This document shows, piece by piece, positions 37,657 to 49,046 of a stretch of 64,000 bases of DNA. This DNA is from Rouxiella chamberiensis. GTDB lineage: Bacteria > Pseudomonadota > Gammaproteobacteria > Enterobacterales > Enterobacteriaceae. The stretch spans positions 1,984,001-2,048,000 of the forward strand of contig NZ_CP114058.1 in NCBI RefSeq assembly GCF_026967475.1, written 5' to 3'. Both the position numbers and the translations under genes were made by a program. Under the pieces are notes generated by a model. It was given only the letters and a program-made list of their open reading frames with translations. It did no database searches and had not been told where the DNA came from. Position 1 is the first letter of the stretch. Every line of letters begins with the position of its first letter.

Positions 37657-40600
37657 ATGATGCGCATCATCGCCAGTGCGGAATTCCGGCCCTGCTCGTC
37701 CTTTTATTACCGCGTCAATCCGCTCAACCTCGTCCTTTCTTTACTGCGCAATGTTTCAACCCGATTATCCAGTCTCGCTGCACCGAGTTTGTCCAGCGAC
37801 TGGCAACAAAACGGGCGGGCATTTCTGGTGGACATCGCGGCGCTTAAAGGCGCTGATTCCCTGACCCAAATACACTACGCCGTGCTGAATCCGCTGCTGG
37901 AAAATCGGTTGATACCCGAAGATATTGCCGTATTGATTCGGCCGCTGACCACCCTCACCAGTGCGCTGGCGCTTGAAACCGCTATCAGGCCCGTCACGAT
38001 AAGCCCGCTTCTGCACACCTTTCGGCGACGCAATCAGGCCGCTGTCATCTATACCGTTCTAATGCAACCCCTTCGGCTCATGGCCGCGCCGTATGAAAGC
38101 AAAGTCCTGCTGTATCAGTTGGCGGATTTTGCCTTTAACCGGCTGAGCGATATCACTGTGGGAAATAGGCTGTCAGGGGCGGCCGCGGACTTACCGGCGC
38201 TTTATCTTGCACTACAGGTTTATCGGGAAATTCCCCTCTCGGATGAAGTTTATTCGGCCGCACAATGGCTGATGTCAGGGTGGAACATTGATGTTTTTGG
38301 GGCCGGACAGGATGCGTGTTTCAACCCGGTATTTACGCTGCTCGCCTGCCTGCTTGTTCTCTGGCGGATTAAACCGAACGTGCCGCAAACTTGTGTTGCG
38401 CTCAATGCGTTCTGGTCGATTACCTCGCGATTAATGGCTATCGGCCCGCTTGTGCTGCTTTCCAGACCTGCGCCCATAATCGATACCCGACGTATTCCCG
38501 CGCTGACCTATGAAGTGCCAAAATATAATGACAGGGAAGGTGTCACTGCGGGTAATGACGCTACCTCCAAACTGATGTTTCCCCTGCTGCCTGCCACCGT
38601 AGGTGCGGCCAATATCGGGTGGCAACTGGGTCGCTATTATGCCACCTCACGTTCAACCGCCCTTGCCACCGCGATATCAATAGCCGCGGCGCTCGTCACT
38701 TATGCAGGTTATCAGCTGGGAATATATTTAACTCGACGGCCTCAGTCACCGCCTCATGAGGTGGCAACGATTCTCCTCCTTCAAAATGGTCGAGCGACGC
38801 GGAGTCGAAAGGCCGTTAATCCCGCTCCTTTTCGCACCTTGCACCTGTCGAATTTTACGCCGCACGATGAAATCGACGTGCCGGTATTATCGGCGGTCAG
38901 AACATTATTAAATCGGAGTGCCCTGTCTTCATCTTGCGGAATGACGCTGATTGCCGCATTGGCGGCGCGTATCTTCGATGACCGACTGGATTTTGTCTAT
39001 CCGCAAATCAATGCGCTTTTCACCTCCATTATGCAGGCGGGAAGCCTGGAGGAGATCGGGTTTTCGGGTCATCATCGCGGCAACAGTTCCGAGGCCGGAT
39101 TAATTATCTGGTCTGCTAAAACGAGTATCGATCTCGCCCAGGATATTGCAGCACGCAAAATAACCCGTCCCGAACTTCGCGATGCCCTTGCCTTGCTCAT
39201 GCACCTTACGTTACGCGCCAGTGGCAATGGCTTTCCCATTATCAACAGTTTGACCGAGATGAAATACCATGCCGTCGGGCTTTATTATCAGTGGTATATC
39301 AATAACCGCCCCAGCCCCGTTATTCGGGTGAAACCGCCGAATCTGACACTGGGCGAATTTAATCACCGACTGGAAGATAAATTGCGGGCGGCGATTGCGC
39401 CCTATAATGCGCAAAACGCCGACGTGGCGCGGCTTATCCAGTTTCTTGTCTTTCTCGAAATGCCCAATGTGGCTATCGGCATATTGTTTGATAACGGCAC
39501 CGCTCCCGGCATCAGCAAACAGAATTCCTATGCCATTCATGCCGATCTGGCCTTGAAGAATAGAGGCGATGAGCTGAGCTTCGCCAATTATTATGCCGTT
39601 ATCGATCAGGTTAAAAATGAAGACATACGGATAATTAATTTGATCACCCACAGCGAGGTCTTTGCGGCAGCGTTTAAAAAACAGGGATTCATTGCCGATA
39701 TTCACCGCATGGTATTTGCGGTCGAATACGACATTGCCGCCCTTGAAAACAGCATAGGCAATCTCGGCTATATCGATAGAATGGCGATGATTACCGTCGC
39801 CATTTCTTCGCTCGGCGCTCAACGCCGCGTGCCGTGGACGGCGAAAAGCACGCTTCCCTATCCGGGCAATCTTTCCGTCGAGCAGGCCTTCAAGACCATT
39901 CATAATGATTTTAAATATCGCGAAAGTCGCAGCGGAAGAACCGGGGGCGGTGATTCCGCGCAGTCATCTTGTCGCCATTGAAAGACAGCGAAACTGGCTG
40001 GAGCAATATATTGCCCTCAACGGCAATCTCACCGTCATGCTGGAAGTCGACCCCGACGTTTTCGCCAATCTATCTATTCCCGCTCCTTATCGTCATATTG
40101 CTCAACTGCTTAAAAGCATTATTCCGCTGCCGACACTCAATATCTTGTTCAGCCGCAGATATGACGACGATCTCGTGCAGGAAAGCCTGCTGATAGAGCA
40201 ATCCCTTACGCTGTCCCTGGCGCTGTTAAGTCAGGAAAACAGGCAATATTTCATTGAGGCGGACCGTTATATCATGGTGAATCTGGTCAAGTTTGCCCAT
40301 ACCCGATTGAGTTTCTTTGCGCAGCCCGAAGGGCACAGGAAAGAGTTATACGCCACCTGGAAACTGGCGAGCCTCGTAATTGCCGTCAAGTCTTCCCGGT
40401 TGCAGGTTTATGCCTTTAATCGACGCTATTATCTCAAAATGCTCAAAGGCAGTCTGATAAGCCGTCTCGCCGAATGCAGTTCACACGCCGATATCAACAC
40501 CACGCTTGCTTATCTATTACGGTATATGTCCGCCCGGCCGCATCTATTTATTGAAAATAATCGTCATCAGCGCTGCCCTATTCCCAGGTGGGCTATCTCT

Positions 40601-42563
40601 TCCTATTCCTATGAGCTGGAAACAATGGATTTCAGCACGCAGCAGCAGGTTATGGCGCAACTCCGGCAATATAATCTACAGCCTCGACGAGATGCGAAAA
40701 GTAAAGCATTTGCGGAAACGGCAGAGGAGCGCGATTTATTGCAGGATCCCCGCTGGCTGGCGCTGCGCCCGTGGTTACCATTTATCGAATGCTATGACCT
40801 GACCTCGGGACTGGCCAATGGCAGAGAAAAAGCTGGATCACCGCCATTGATGGTCTGACCTGCGGGCTGAATTTTATTCCCGCCGGTAAAATAGTGACTG
40901 CGCCCGTCAGGATTATTATTAAAGGCGCGCGAAAGTTAACGCGTCCAAGTCGAGGCGCATTAAAAACCGCGATGATGCAGTCGGTCGATCGCTTTTTTCC
41001 AGCGAGATCCCGGGCGTTCCCCCTCAAGCACGGGTCGAATTCAAACGGCTCTATAAAACGCTCTACAGTCATGAACTGTATAAAATCAGCGAAGAAGGGA
41101 TTGCCGAACTGGTCGTCGATGGCATCTATACCTTTATATCCCGAGGCTCTCCCATTCCGCTGCCCAATTTTTTCAAATGGGATATGCCCGGCCTCTTCCA
41201 TGCGGTCAGCAATATGAACAAAGGATTATTACTGAAAACGCTGGCGCAGGGCATCAAGGGCAATGCCGCGCCCGCCGTCGGCTTTCTCGGGCAAAAAATC
41301 GGCCCCAAAGTTTTTCGCAGTGTCAGACAAAAATATCAAATTTCTCTCAATGAACTTCTCGCCACTCACCACGGAGAAATCATCGAGGAGATCTCCAATC
41401 CGCAGGCGTATCTGCCTTATGACGTTAATTTCAATGAAGAAATATGCAGCTTTAATCGTCTGCGTTCGCGTTGCGACTTAGTCGCCCTTGAGCAGATTAC
41501 GCCCGTAAGATTAGGCGATTACGACTCTGACGAGCAGCTTGAAATCAGGCGCACGCTCTATCGGACTTTATTGTTAAGCCTATTTAGAAGTGACAACCCG
41601 GTTTATTGGCATCGCGCTCTGCATCATGTTCAGGTCAACCTTCAGGTTGCAGAAAATTGGGTGCCGGTCAGGGTGAGCCTGATCTCGGTCAGCCCGTCAA
41701 TGGAGGCGTACTTTCATTATCTCAAGCAATTCTACGTGCCGTTATGGGACAGCGATTTCGACACGCTCCTGCAATTAATGCAGCATGCCCAGATTGAGGT
41801 TCCTCCGCCCGAGATGCTGGAGGCTATCATTGCCAGTGTACAAGCAGGAAACAATGCCTCGCTGACACCGGCAATAATGCAGCGACTTCATGGCGGCGCT
41901 CATGCTCATCTCGTCTATTTCATGCAGCAATTGGTGCAAGATATTCGCTGGACCATTTACCGGCCCGATGTTGAAGACGATCTGGTCAGCAGTCGCTATC
42001 TCGCCGAGGTATTGAGTCGATTAAGCCTGTTCAGCATGGCGGATTGGGATAAGAATTTTGTTATCGATGGCCTGATTCATGATCTGCTGGCAGGGCAATA
42101 CTTTCTCGCCAGTATCACCGCCTCGTTATTACAGCCCTTTATGCAACAGCTATTGGGCGACCTGAAAACAGCCCTGAACATTAGTCATCCCGAATGTGTC
42201 TATCGGCCACACCGGCAGAATAATGCGGGACCGTTTTCGCCTGTTTATCAGGCAGACCAGCGCGCGTTGCTGCAGGCAGCCTATAGCAGACATCAACCTT
42301 CATTGGCCGAGCGATTACCTGCGCTGTTTATTATTGCCGTGTTTGCGGAATATGGGGTGGCGCGAGAAGGCAGACCTCACGACGTCTCGGCTGACGTATG
42401 GTCGATGATGACAGACGATCGTGTTTATCTGTTTGCGCGGATGCAGATTCAGCGGCTGGTTTATCGGCATTACGATCGCTTTCTGGCCTCCTATGATTAT
42501 CGGAAGGCCAGAAAAGCGGCGATTAACGGAAAGGTGCCGGGTCGCCCGCGCCTTCGCGAATGA
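37657..42563 (+). CDS. Very large protein (about 1635 residues) of unknown function, three frameshifts
   Basis: I do not recognise this gene. Three open frames join into one when three single-base errors are corrected: one extra A near 39924, one missing A in the run at 40827-40831, and one missing T in the run at 40993-40998. The corrected length, 4908 bases, is an exact multiple of three. There is no signal peptide. Two hydrophobic stretches occur: about residues 215-285 (FTLLACLLVLWRI, LMAIGPLVLL) and 305-360 (LLPATVGAANIGWQLG, ALATAISIAAALVTYAGYQL). The rest looks soluble, helical and rich in Leu, Ala and Ile, with no repeats or catalytic motifs that I can name. It lies between rluB and yciO, where E. 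coli has yciQ as I recall. Its end overlaps the end of convergent yciO by 41 bases. Confidence 0.75.
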
Positions 42564-43143
42564 CTTCCGGTACCGAGTCAGTCAGGTCGATAACCGTAGT
42601 CGGCTGCTGACCGATCGATCCGCCGTCCAGTATCAGGTCCACCAGCTTGCCGATGCTGTCTTTGATCTCTTCCGGATCCGCTTCGGCAAAGTCATTGCCC
42701 GGCAGCATCAGCGTGGTCGACATCAGCGGTTCGCCCAGCACGTCAAGCAGCGCCAGCGCAACAGGATTGGACGGCACGCGCAGGCCAATCGTCTTGCGTT
42801 TGTCATTCATCAGTCGACGCGGTACTTCCTTGGTCGCCTTGAGAATAAAGGTGTAGTTGCCCGGCGTATTGTTTTTGATTAAGCGAAAGGCGGTGTTATC
42901 GACGTAGGCATAGGTCGACAACTCCGACAGGTCGCGGCATACCAGCGTAAAGTTGTGGTTGCCATCGAGCTGGCGAATGCGGCAGATGCGTTCCATCGAC
43001 CCTTTATCTTCAAGCCGACAACCCAGCGCATAACCCGAATCGGTCGGATATACAATGACGGCACCTTTGCGCAGCATGTCTACGGCCTGATTAATCAGAC
43101 GGGGTTGCGGGTTTTCAGGATGAACATAAAAATACTGACTCAT
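42523..43143 (-). CDS. yciO: Sua5/YciO/YrdC-family protein YciO
   Basis: Paralogue of the TsaC/YrdC threonylcarbamoyl-AMP synthases. Its own role is less clear. It has 206 residues, as in E. coli. The YrdC fold is shown by GAVIVYPTDSGYALGCRLED, KNNTPGNYTFILKATKEVPR, KTIGLRVPSNPVALALLDVL and PTTVIDLTDSVPEVIREG. The ATG at 43143 is preceded by GGAAATGTT. rnm lies 57 bases upstream on the same strand, the E. coli order. Its last 41 bases overlap the end of the large unknown gene on the opposite strand. Confidence 0.93.
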   Translation of the reverse strand: MSQYFYVHPENPQPRLINQAVDMLRKGAVIVYPTDSGYALGCRLEDKGSMERICRIRQLDGNHNFTLVCRDLSELSTYAYVDNTAFRLIKNNTPGNYTFILKATKEVPRRLMNDKRKTIGLRVPSNPVALALLDVLGEPLMSTTLMLPGNDFAEADPEEIKDSIGKLVDLILDGGSIGQQPTTVIDLTDSVPEVIREGAGDPAPFR

Positions 43144-43200
43144 AACATTTCCTCTTCACTTCTTTGGCAATAGGTGGATTACCGCGTGGCTTTTCCCGCG

Positions 43201-44076
43201 TCAAGAACGCAGGATAGGCCATTGGTCCCAGACTGCGGTGACATTGGCCGGTAACCAGAGCTTGCGGCCCAGTTCAATCCACGAGCAGGGTTGATGAAAA
43301 TCGGACCCCTGCGACGCCAGTAAATTATAGTCGCGTGCAAAAGCGGCGTGCTGCGTGCGCTCGTGGGGCGCTTGCTGGCATTGCGCAACTTCCATCGCGT
43401 CGCCTCCCTGCTCGGCAAAATACGCGAGCAGACGTTTAAGCCATTTGGTCGAAAGATCATAGCGACCCGGATGCGCCACTACGGCCTGTCCACCAGATTG
43501 GTGAATAACATCAATAGCTTCTTTAAGTGTACACCACTGTGGCGGAACGTAGCCGGTATTGCCCTTTGCCAGATATTTCTTAAACACCTTGGCGATATTG
43601 TCGGCGACGCCGATTTCCACCAGATAGCGGGCAAAGTGCGCACGTGTGACCGCGCCGCCCTGGGCATGACGCAGCGCGCCTTCCCATGCGCCTTCGATGC
43701 GGGCCTTCTGCAGTCGACGGCCGATTTCCTGAGCGCGCTCAACCCGCAGTCGCGCCTGATTTTGCAGCAGTGCAATCATTGCCGGATGCTCGGGGTCGAT
43801 ACGCAGACCCACGATGTGAATCTCGTGGTTTTCCCAGAGCGTCGAGATTTCCACGCCGTTTATCAACTGGAGCGGCAGGTTTTGCGCGTCGATGGCGGCA
43901 GCGGCACGCGCCAGTCCGTCGGTGGTGTCATGATCGGTAATCGCCAGAACGCCCACGCGCATTTCGACCGCGCGCGCCACCAGCTGTTCGGGCGTGAGAT
44001 AGCCGTCGGAGGCAGTCGTGTGGCTGTGCAGGTCATAAAGGGTGAAGGCAGGATTATCGGATACGCTGGATGTCAT
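43201..44076 (-). CDS. rnm: PHP-domain 5'-3' exoribonuclease Rnm (YciV/TrpH)
   Basis: Metal-dependent exonuclease of the PHP superfamily. In E. coli it matures the 5' ends of 5S and 23S rRNA and degrades 3',5'-bisphosphates. It has 291 residues, against 293 in E. coli. Metal-binding motifs: YDLHSHTTASDGYLTPEQLV, LAITDHDTTDGLARA, GQAVVAHPGRY and SQGSDFHQP. Divergent from the trp operon, with the trp promoter region between them, and upstream of yciO. The frame is intact. Confidence 0.93.
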   Translation of the reverse strand: MTSSVSDNPAFTLYDLHSHTTASDGYLTPEQLVARAVEMRVGVLAITDHDTTDGLARAAAAIDAQNLPLQLINGVEISTLWENHEIHIVGLRIDPEHPAMIALLQNQARLRVERAQEIGRRLQKARIEGAWEGALRHAQGGAVTRAHFARYLVEIGVADNIAKVFKKYLAKGNTGYVPPQWCTLKEAIDVIHQSGGQAVVAHPGRYDLSTKWLKRLLAYFAEQGGDAMEVAQCQQAPHERTQHAAFARDYNLLASQGSDFHQPCSWIELGRKLWLPANVTAVWDQWPILRS

Positions 44077-44244
44077 AATAATGATTGAAAGGCCTTGAAT
44101 AAAAAACTGTATCTATCATAGCGCGTAAGGCATCTTGACGTTACCGCTATCTCGGTATTCACTCGGCCTTGAACAGCTTTTAATCAATTAATCCCCTGTC
44201 GCCACTTTTCTCCCCTTTTTGTCTTAAGAATGGATAAAAGAAGG

Positions 44245-44278
44245 TTGACTTTACATCAATGAACTAGTTAACTAGTAC
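44245..44278 (+). promoter_or_regulatory. trp promoter with overlapping TrpR operator
   Basis: -35 TTGACT (44245-44250), 17-base spacer, -10 TTAACT (44268-44273). The -10 is the same as in E. coli. The operator palindrome GAACTAGTTAACTAGTAC (44261-44278) spans the -10, so TrpR with tryptophan blocks RNA polymerase. Confidence 0.92.
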
Positions 44279-44336
44279 GCAAGTTCACGAGACACGTGAC
44301 AACCTAATTCAGCAACACAACAGACAAGAGTGACTG

Positions 44337-44402
44337 ATGATGAAAACTTACATGACCTTTTCCAACAGCTGGTGGCGCGCTTCCCCTTCGCGGGCGGTGT
44401 AA
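44337..44402 (+). CDS. trpL: trp operon leader peptide
   Basis: A 21-codon reading frame ending SNSWWRASPSRAV, with the two tandem Trp codons at 44370-44375 that sense charged tRNA-Trp. It is preceded by AAGAG and followed by the attenuator. Ribosome stalling at the Trp codons allows the antiterminator to form. It is longer than the 14-residue E. coli peptide. Confidence 0.93.
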   Translation: MMKTYMTFSNSWWRASPSRAV

Positions 44403-44438
44403 TTGCGCATAGCTGTCATCAGACGCTGCAGATACCCG

Positions 44439-44463
44439 AAGCCCGCTCAACGCGGGCTTTTTT
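44439..44463 (+). terminator. trp attenuator terminator
   Basis: Stem AGCCCGC / GCGGGCT with a short loop and six T, 37 bases after trpL and 24 before trpE. This is the 3:4 terminator of the attenuation mechanism. Confidence 0.92.
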
Positions 44464-44486
44464 GTGGATAAATTTTAGGAAACATC

Positions 44487-46049
44487 ATGATTAATCAACG
44501 ACATAAATTGGAATTGTTGACATCGCAGGGAAGTCATCGTGGCGATCCTACTGCCATTTTCCATCAACTCTGCGGCGCACGTCCTGCCACCCTGTTGCTT
44601 GAAAGCGCGGAAATCAACACCAAAGAGAGCCTCAAGAGCCTGCTGATTATCGACAGCGCACTGCGTATTACGGCGATGGGTCGCGTGGTCAACATTCAGG
44701 CGCTGACCGCCAACGGCGCGTCTCTGCTGCCTCTGCTGGACGCCTCCCTGCCGCAGGACGTGCTGAACACGGCGCGTCCAAACGGCCGCGAACTGACCTT
44801 CCCTGTCATCGATACCATGCAGGATGAAGACGCGCGTCTGCGTTCCAAATCGGTATTCGATGCGCTGCGCAATGTGCTGAACCTGGTCGAATCACCGGAA
44901 GACGAGCGCGAGGCGATGTTCCTCGGCGGTCTGTTTGCCTACGATTTGGTCGCCGGTTTCGAAGATTTACCGCAACTGCGCGCCGACCAGCGCTGCCCGG
45001 ATTTCTGTTTCTATCTGGCCGAAACGCTGCTGGTGCTGGATCACCAGAAAAGAACCAGCCGCCTGCAGGCCAGCCTGTTCACGCCGAATCAGGAAGAGAA
45101 ACTGCGCCTGGTTGAACGTCTCGAACAATTGCAACACCAGCTCAAGCAACCGCCGCATGCCATTCCGCATCAGACGGTGAACAACATGCAACTGAGCTGC
45201 AATCAGAGCGATGCCGAGTTCGGCACAGTGGTCGAGCAGATGAAAGGCGCTATCCGCGCCGGTGAAATTTTCCAGGTGGTGCCGTCTCGTCGTTTCTCCC
45301 TGCCGTGCCCTGCGCCGCTGGCGGCCTACGAAACGCTGAAGAACAGCAATCCAAGTCCTTACATGTTCTTTATGCAGGACAACGATTTCACCCTGTTTGG
45401 CGCCTCGCCCGAGAGCGCGCTGAAATATGAAGCCACCAGCCGCCAAATCGAGATCTACCCGATTGCCGGTACGCGTCCTCGCGGGCGTCGCGCCGACGGC
45501 TCGCTGGATGCCGACCTCGACAGCCGTATCGAACTGGAAATGCGTACCGATCACAAGGAACTTGCCGAACACCTGATGCTTGTTGATCTGGCGCGTAACG
45601 ATCTGGCGCGCATCTGCGAGCCGGGCAGTCGTTATGTGGCCGACCTGACCAAGGTTGACCGCTATTCCGTGGTCATGCATCTGGTGTCTCGCGTGGTGGG
45701 TACGCTGCGCGCCGACCTCGACGTGCTCCACGCGTATCAGGCGGTGATGAACATGGGCACGCTGACCGGTGCGCCGAAAGTCCGCGCCATGCAACTGATT
45801 GCCGAGTCCGAACAGTCGCGTCGCGGCAGCTACGGCGGCGCGGTGGGTTACTTTACCGCTCATGGCGATCTGGATACCTGTATCGTCATCCGCTCGGCCT
45901 ACGTTGAAGACGGCATTGCCACCGTGCAGGCAGGCGGCGGCGTCGTGCTCGACTCCATCCCGCAGGCCGAAGCCGACGAAACCCGTAACAAAGCCCGTGC
46001 CGTGCTGCGTGCCATCGCCACAGCGCATCATGTCAAAGAGGTGTTTTAA
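44487..46049 (+). CDS. trpE: Anthranilate synthase component I
   Basis: Converts chorismate and ammonia (from TrpG) to anthranilate, the first tryptophan step. It has 520 residues, as in E. coli. The feedback site includes the LLLESAEI segment near the N-terminus and [10 protein letters not shown]. The chorismate-binding domain carries [31 protein letters not shown] and [18 protein letters not shown]. It is the first structural gene of the trp operon, 84 bases after trpL. The ATG at 44487 has TTTTAGGAAAC upstream. The frame is intact. Confidence 0.96.
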   Translation: MINQRHKLELLTSQGSHRGDPTAIFHQLCGARPATLLLESAEINTKESLKSLLIIDSALRITAMGRVVNIQALTANGASLLPLLDASLPQDVLNTARPNGRELTFPVIDTMQDEDARLRSKSVFDALRNVLNLVESPEDEREAMFLGGLFAYDLVAGFEDLPQLRADQRCPDFCFYLAETLLVLDHQKRTSRLQASLFTPNQEEKLRLVERLEQLQHQLKQPPHAIPHQTVNNMQLSCNQSDAEFGTVVEQMKGAIRAGEIFQVVPSRRFSLPCPAPLAAYETLKNSNPSPYMFFMQDNDFTLFGASPESALKYEATSRQIEIYPIAGTRPRGRRADGSLDADLDSRIELEMRTDHKELAEHLMLVDLARNDLARICEPGSRYVADLTKVDRYSVVMHLVSRVVGTLRADLDVLHAYQAVMNMGTLTGAPKVRAMQLIAESEQSRRGSYGGAVGYFTAHGDLDTCIVIRSAYVEDGIATVQAGGGVVLDSIPQAEADETRNKARAVLRAIATAHHVKEVF

Positions 46050-46050
46050 G

Positions 46051-46629
46051 ATGGCCGACATTTTACTTATCGACAACGTAGATTCCTTTACCTACAACCT
46101 GGTCGACCAGCTGCGCTCAAGCGGGCATAACGTAGTGATTTATCGCAACCAAATCCCGGCCGACGTCATTATCCAGAAACTCGGCCAGCTTGAAAGGCCG
46201 GTACTGCTGCTGTCGCCGGGACCCGGCACGCCGTCGGAAGCGGGATGCATGCCCGAACTGCTGCGCCGTCTGCGCGGACAACTGCCGATTATCGGCATCT
46301 GCCTCGGCCATCAGGCGATTGTTGAAACCTACGGCGGTCATGTCGGTCAGGCGGGCGAAATCCTGCACGGCAAAGCCTCGTCGATTACCCACGACGATCA
46401 AGGCATGTTTGCCGGAATGAACAACCCGCTGCCGGTCGCGCGCTACCACTCGCTGGTAGGCAGCCAGATCCCGGAGGGACTCACGGTCAACGCCCGCTTC
46501 GGCGACATGGTCATGGCCGTGCGCCACGACGAAGACCGCGTATGCGGCTTCCAGTTTCACCCGGAATCTATTTTAACCTCTCAGGGTGCCCGTCTGCTGG
46601 AACAGACGCTGGCCTGGGCTTTGGCGTAA
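46051..46629 (+). CDS. trpG: Anthranilate synthase component II (glutamine amidotransferase)
   Basis: Supplies ammonia from glutamine to TrpE. It has 192 residues. Class I amidotransferase with nucleophile Cys in [11 protein letters not shown] and the His/Glu pair in [27 protein letters not shown] marks the start. In E. coli this domain is fused to TrpD. Here it is a separate gene that stops at 46629, 11 bases before trpD, as in Serratia. The ATG at 46051 begins one base after the trpE stop, so translation is probably coupled. Confidence 0.95.
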   Translation: MADILLIDNVDSFTYNLVDQLRSSGHNVVIYRNQIPADVIIQKLGQLERPVLLLSPGPGTPSEAGCMPELLRRLRGQLPIIGICLGHQAIVETYGGHVGQAGEILHGKASSITHDDQGMFAGMNNPLPVARYHSLVGSQIPEGLTVNARFGDMVMAVRHDEDRVCGFQFHPESILTSQGARLLEQTLAWALA

Positions 46630-46640
46630 GAGGAACAGTC

Positions 46641-47654
46641 ATGGAAACGCAAACTATTGCAGGTATTCTGGAAAACCTTTACCAGGCACAGACGATGACT
46701 CAGGAAGAGAGCCAAACCCTGTTTACCGCCATCATCAAGGGCGAGCTTGAACCCGCCCAGCTGGCTGCGGCGCTGATAAGCATGAAGGTGCGCGGCGAGC
46801 AACCGGCGGAGATCGCCGGTGCGGCGCAGGCGCTGCTGGCCGACGCCGAGCCTTTCCCGCGTCCCGACTACCCGTTTGCGGATATCGTCGGCACCGGCGG
46901 CGACGGCACCAACAGCATCAATATTTCCACCGCCAGCGCCTTTGTTGCGGCCTGCTGCGGCGCACGCGTTGCCAAACACGGCAACCGCAGCGTCTCCAGC
47001 CGTTCGGGTTCGTCGGACTTGCTGGCCGCGTTCGGCATTCAGCTGGATATGCCCGCGCAGGGTTCTCGTGAGGCGCTGGATGATTTGGGCGTATGCTTTC
47101 TGTTTGCGCCGCAGTATCACACCGGTTTTCGCCACGCGATGCCGGTTCGCAAGGCGCTGAAGACCCGCACCCTGTTCAACGTGCTCGGCCCGCTTATCAA
47201 TCCGGCACGTCCGCCGCTGGCGCTGATTGGTGTTTACAGTCCCGAGCTGGTGCGCCCTATCGCCGAAACGCTGCGCACACTGGGTTACGAGCGCGCAGCG
47301 GTGGTTCACGGCGGAGGCATGGACGAAGTCGCCATCCACGCGCCGACGCAGGTTGCCGAGCTGAAAAACGGTGAAATCACCACGTACGAGCTGACACCGC
47401 AGGACTTCGGGCTGGACAACTACCCTATCTCCGCACTGCTCGGCGGTGAACCGGAAGAAAACCGTGACATTCTGGCACGCTTGTTACAAGGTAAAGGTGA
47501 GCCGGCACACGAGGCCGCCGTGGCCGCCAACGTCGCCATGTTACTGCGACTGTTCGGCCAGGAAGATTTAAAGCAAAACGCACAGAAAGCGTTGGACGTA
47601 ATGCGCAGCGGAGAACCATTCCAGCGCGTTACCGCATTGGCAGCAAGAGGATAA
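46641..47654 (+). CDS. trpD: Anthranilate phosphoribosyltransferase
   Basis: Joins anthranilate and PRPP to phosphoribosyl anthranilate. It has 337 residues. The PRPP-binding motif is [20 protein letters not shown], followed by [20 protein letters not shown] and [18 protein letters not shown] chose the ATG at 46641, with AGAGGAA upstream. A longer frame overlapping trpG is not homologous. It is the stand-alone form, not fused to trpG. trpC follows after 3 bases. Confidence 0.95.
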   Translation: METQTIAGILENLYQAQTMTQEESQTLFTAIIKGELEPAQLAAALISMKVRGEQPAEIAGAAQALLADAEPFPRPDYPFADIVGTGGDGTNSINISTASAFVAACCGARVAKHGNRSVSSRSGSSDLLAAFGIQLDMPAQGSREALDDLGVCFLFAPQYHTGFRHAMPVRKALKTRTLFNVLGPLINPARPPLALIGVYSPELVRPIAETLRTLGYERAAVVHGGGMDEVAIHAPTQVAELKNGEITTYELTPQDFGLDNYPISALLGGEPEENRDILARLLQGKGEPAHEAAVAANVAMLLRLFGQEDLKQNAQKALDVMRSGEPFQRVTALAARG

Positions 47655-47657
47655 GTG

Positions 47658-49022
47658 ATGCAGCAGGAAACCGTGCTCCACAAGATTGTTCGCGACAAGG
47701 AAATTTGGGTCGCGGCACGTAAAGAACAGCAACCCCTGGCCAGTTTTCAAAACGAAATCACACCAAGCCAGCGCAGTTTTTATGACGCCCTGCAGGGTGC
47801 CAGAACCGCCTTTATTCTTGAATGCAAACAGGCCTCGCCGTCGAAAGGCAAAATCCGCGACAACTTTGATCCGGTAGAAATCGCGGGCGTTTACAAGGAC
47901 TTTGCGTCGGCCATTTCCGTGCTTACCGACGAGAAGTATTTTCAGGGCAGTTTCGACTTCCTGCCGCTGGTGAGCGCAACCGTGACACAGCCGGTGCTGT
48001 GCAAAGATTTTATCATCGACCCTTACCAGATTTATCTGGCGCGCTTCTATCAGGCCGATGCCATCCTGCTGATGCTGTCGGTACTGGATGACGAACAATA
48101 CGTGCAACTGTCGGCCGTCGCCCACAGCCTCAAGCTTGGTGTGCTCACCGAAGCGAGCAATGAAGAAGAGCTTGAGCGCGCGATTAAACTCAATGCCAGG
48201 GTCGTCGGCATCAACAACCGCGACTTGCGTGACCTGTCCATCGACTTGAATCGCACGCGCGAGCTGGCACCGCGTGTGCCGCACGGCACGCTGGTCATCA
48301 GCGAATCCGGCATCAACGATTACGCGCAAATCCGCGAGCTGAGCCGTTTCGCCAACGGCTTCCTGATTGGCAGCGCGCTGATGTCCGAACCGGATCTCAG
48401 AAGCGCCGTGCGCCGCGTCCTGCTTGGCGAGAACAAAATCTGTGGACTGACGCGTCAGCAAGACGCCAACGCCGCCTATCATGCCGGTGCCACCTACGGC
48501 GGACTGATTTTCGTTGAAGCCTCTCCGCGCTTTATCGACAGCGCACAGGCGCGTCAGGTGCAAAGCGGTGCACCGCTGAAATACGTAGGTGTCTTTCGCG
48601 ACGCCGATATCGCCGACGTCGCCGAAAAAGCGACATCGCTGAACCTGTTTGCCGTTCAACTCCACGGCGACGAAGATCAGACCTACATTACGCATCTGCG
48701 CGAGATTTTGCCGCAGGGCTGTCAAATCTGGAAGGCGCTCAGCGTCACCGACACGGTGCCTGCCCGCAACCTCGAACACGTGCAGCGCTATGTGCTGGAT
48801 AACGGCAAAGGCGGCACGGGCCAGCGTTTCGACTGGAGCAAGCTTGAGGGCGAAAAGCTGGACAACGTCCTGCTGGCCGGCGGTTTGGGCGCAGACAACT
48901 GCGTGCAGGCGGCCCAGCAAGGCTGCGCGGGTCTGGATTTCAATTCAGGCGTCGAGAGCGAACCCGGAATCAAGGACGCGGAAAAAATTGCCGCCGTCTT
49001 CCGCACGCTGCGCGCTTACTAA
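47658..49022 (+). CDS. trpC: Bifunctional indole-3-glycerol phosphate synthase / phosphoribosylanthranilate isomerase
   Basis: Fusion of two TIM barrels catalysing the third and fourth steps specific to tryptophan. It has 454 residues, against 453 in E. coli. The N-terminal IGPS domain carries FILECKQASPSKGKI and LVISESGINDYAQI. The C-terminal PRAI domain (TrpF) begins near 256 with KICGLTRQQDANAAYHAG and ends GLDFNSGVESEPGIKDAEKI. I chose the ATG at 47658 rather than the GTG just before it. trpB follows after 24 bases. Confidence 0.95.
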   Translation: MQQETVLHKIVRDKEIWVAARKEQQPLASFQNEITPSQRSFYDALQGARTAFILECKQASPSKGKIRDNFDPVEIAGVYKDFASAISVLTDEKYFQGSFDFLPLVSATVTQPVLCKDFIIDPYQIYLARFYQADAILLMLSVLDDEQYVQLSAVAHSLKLGVLTEASNEEELERAIKLNARVVGINNRDLRDLSIDLNRTRELAPRVPHGTLVISESGINDYAQIRELSRFANGFLIGSALMSEPDLRSAVRRVLLGENKICGLTRQQDANAAYHAGATYGGLIFVEASPRFIDSAQARQVQSGAPLKYVGVFRDADIADVAEKATSLNLFAVQLHGDEDQTYITHLREILPQGCQIWKALSVTDTVPARNLEHVQRYVLDNGKGGTGQRFDWSKLEGEKLDNVLLAGGLGADNCVQAAQQGCAGLDFNSGVESEPGIKDAEKIAAVFRTLRAY

Positions 49023-49046
49023 ATACGTGTTAAAGGAAGAGATCAA

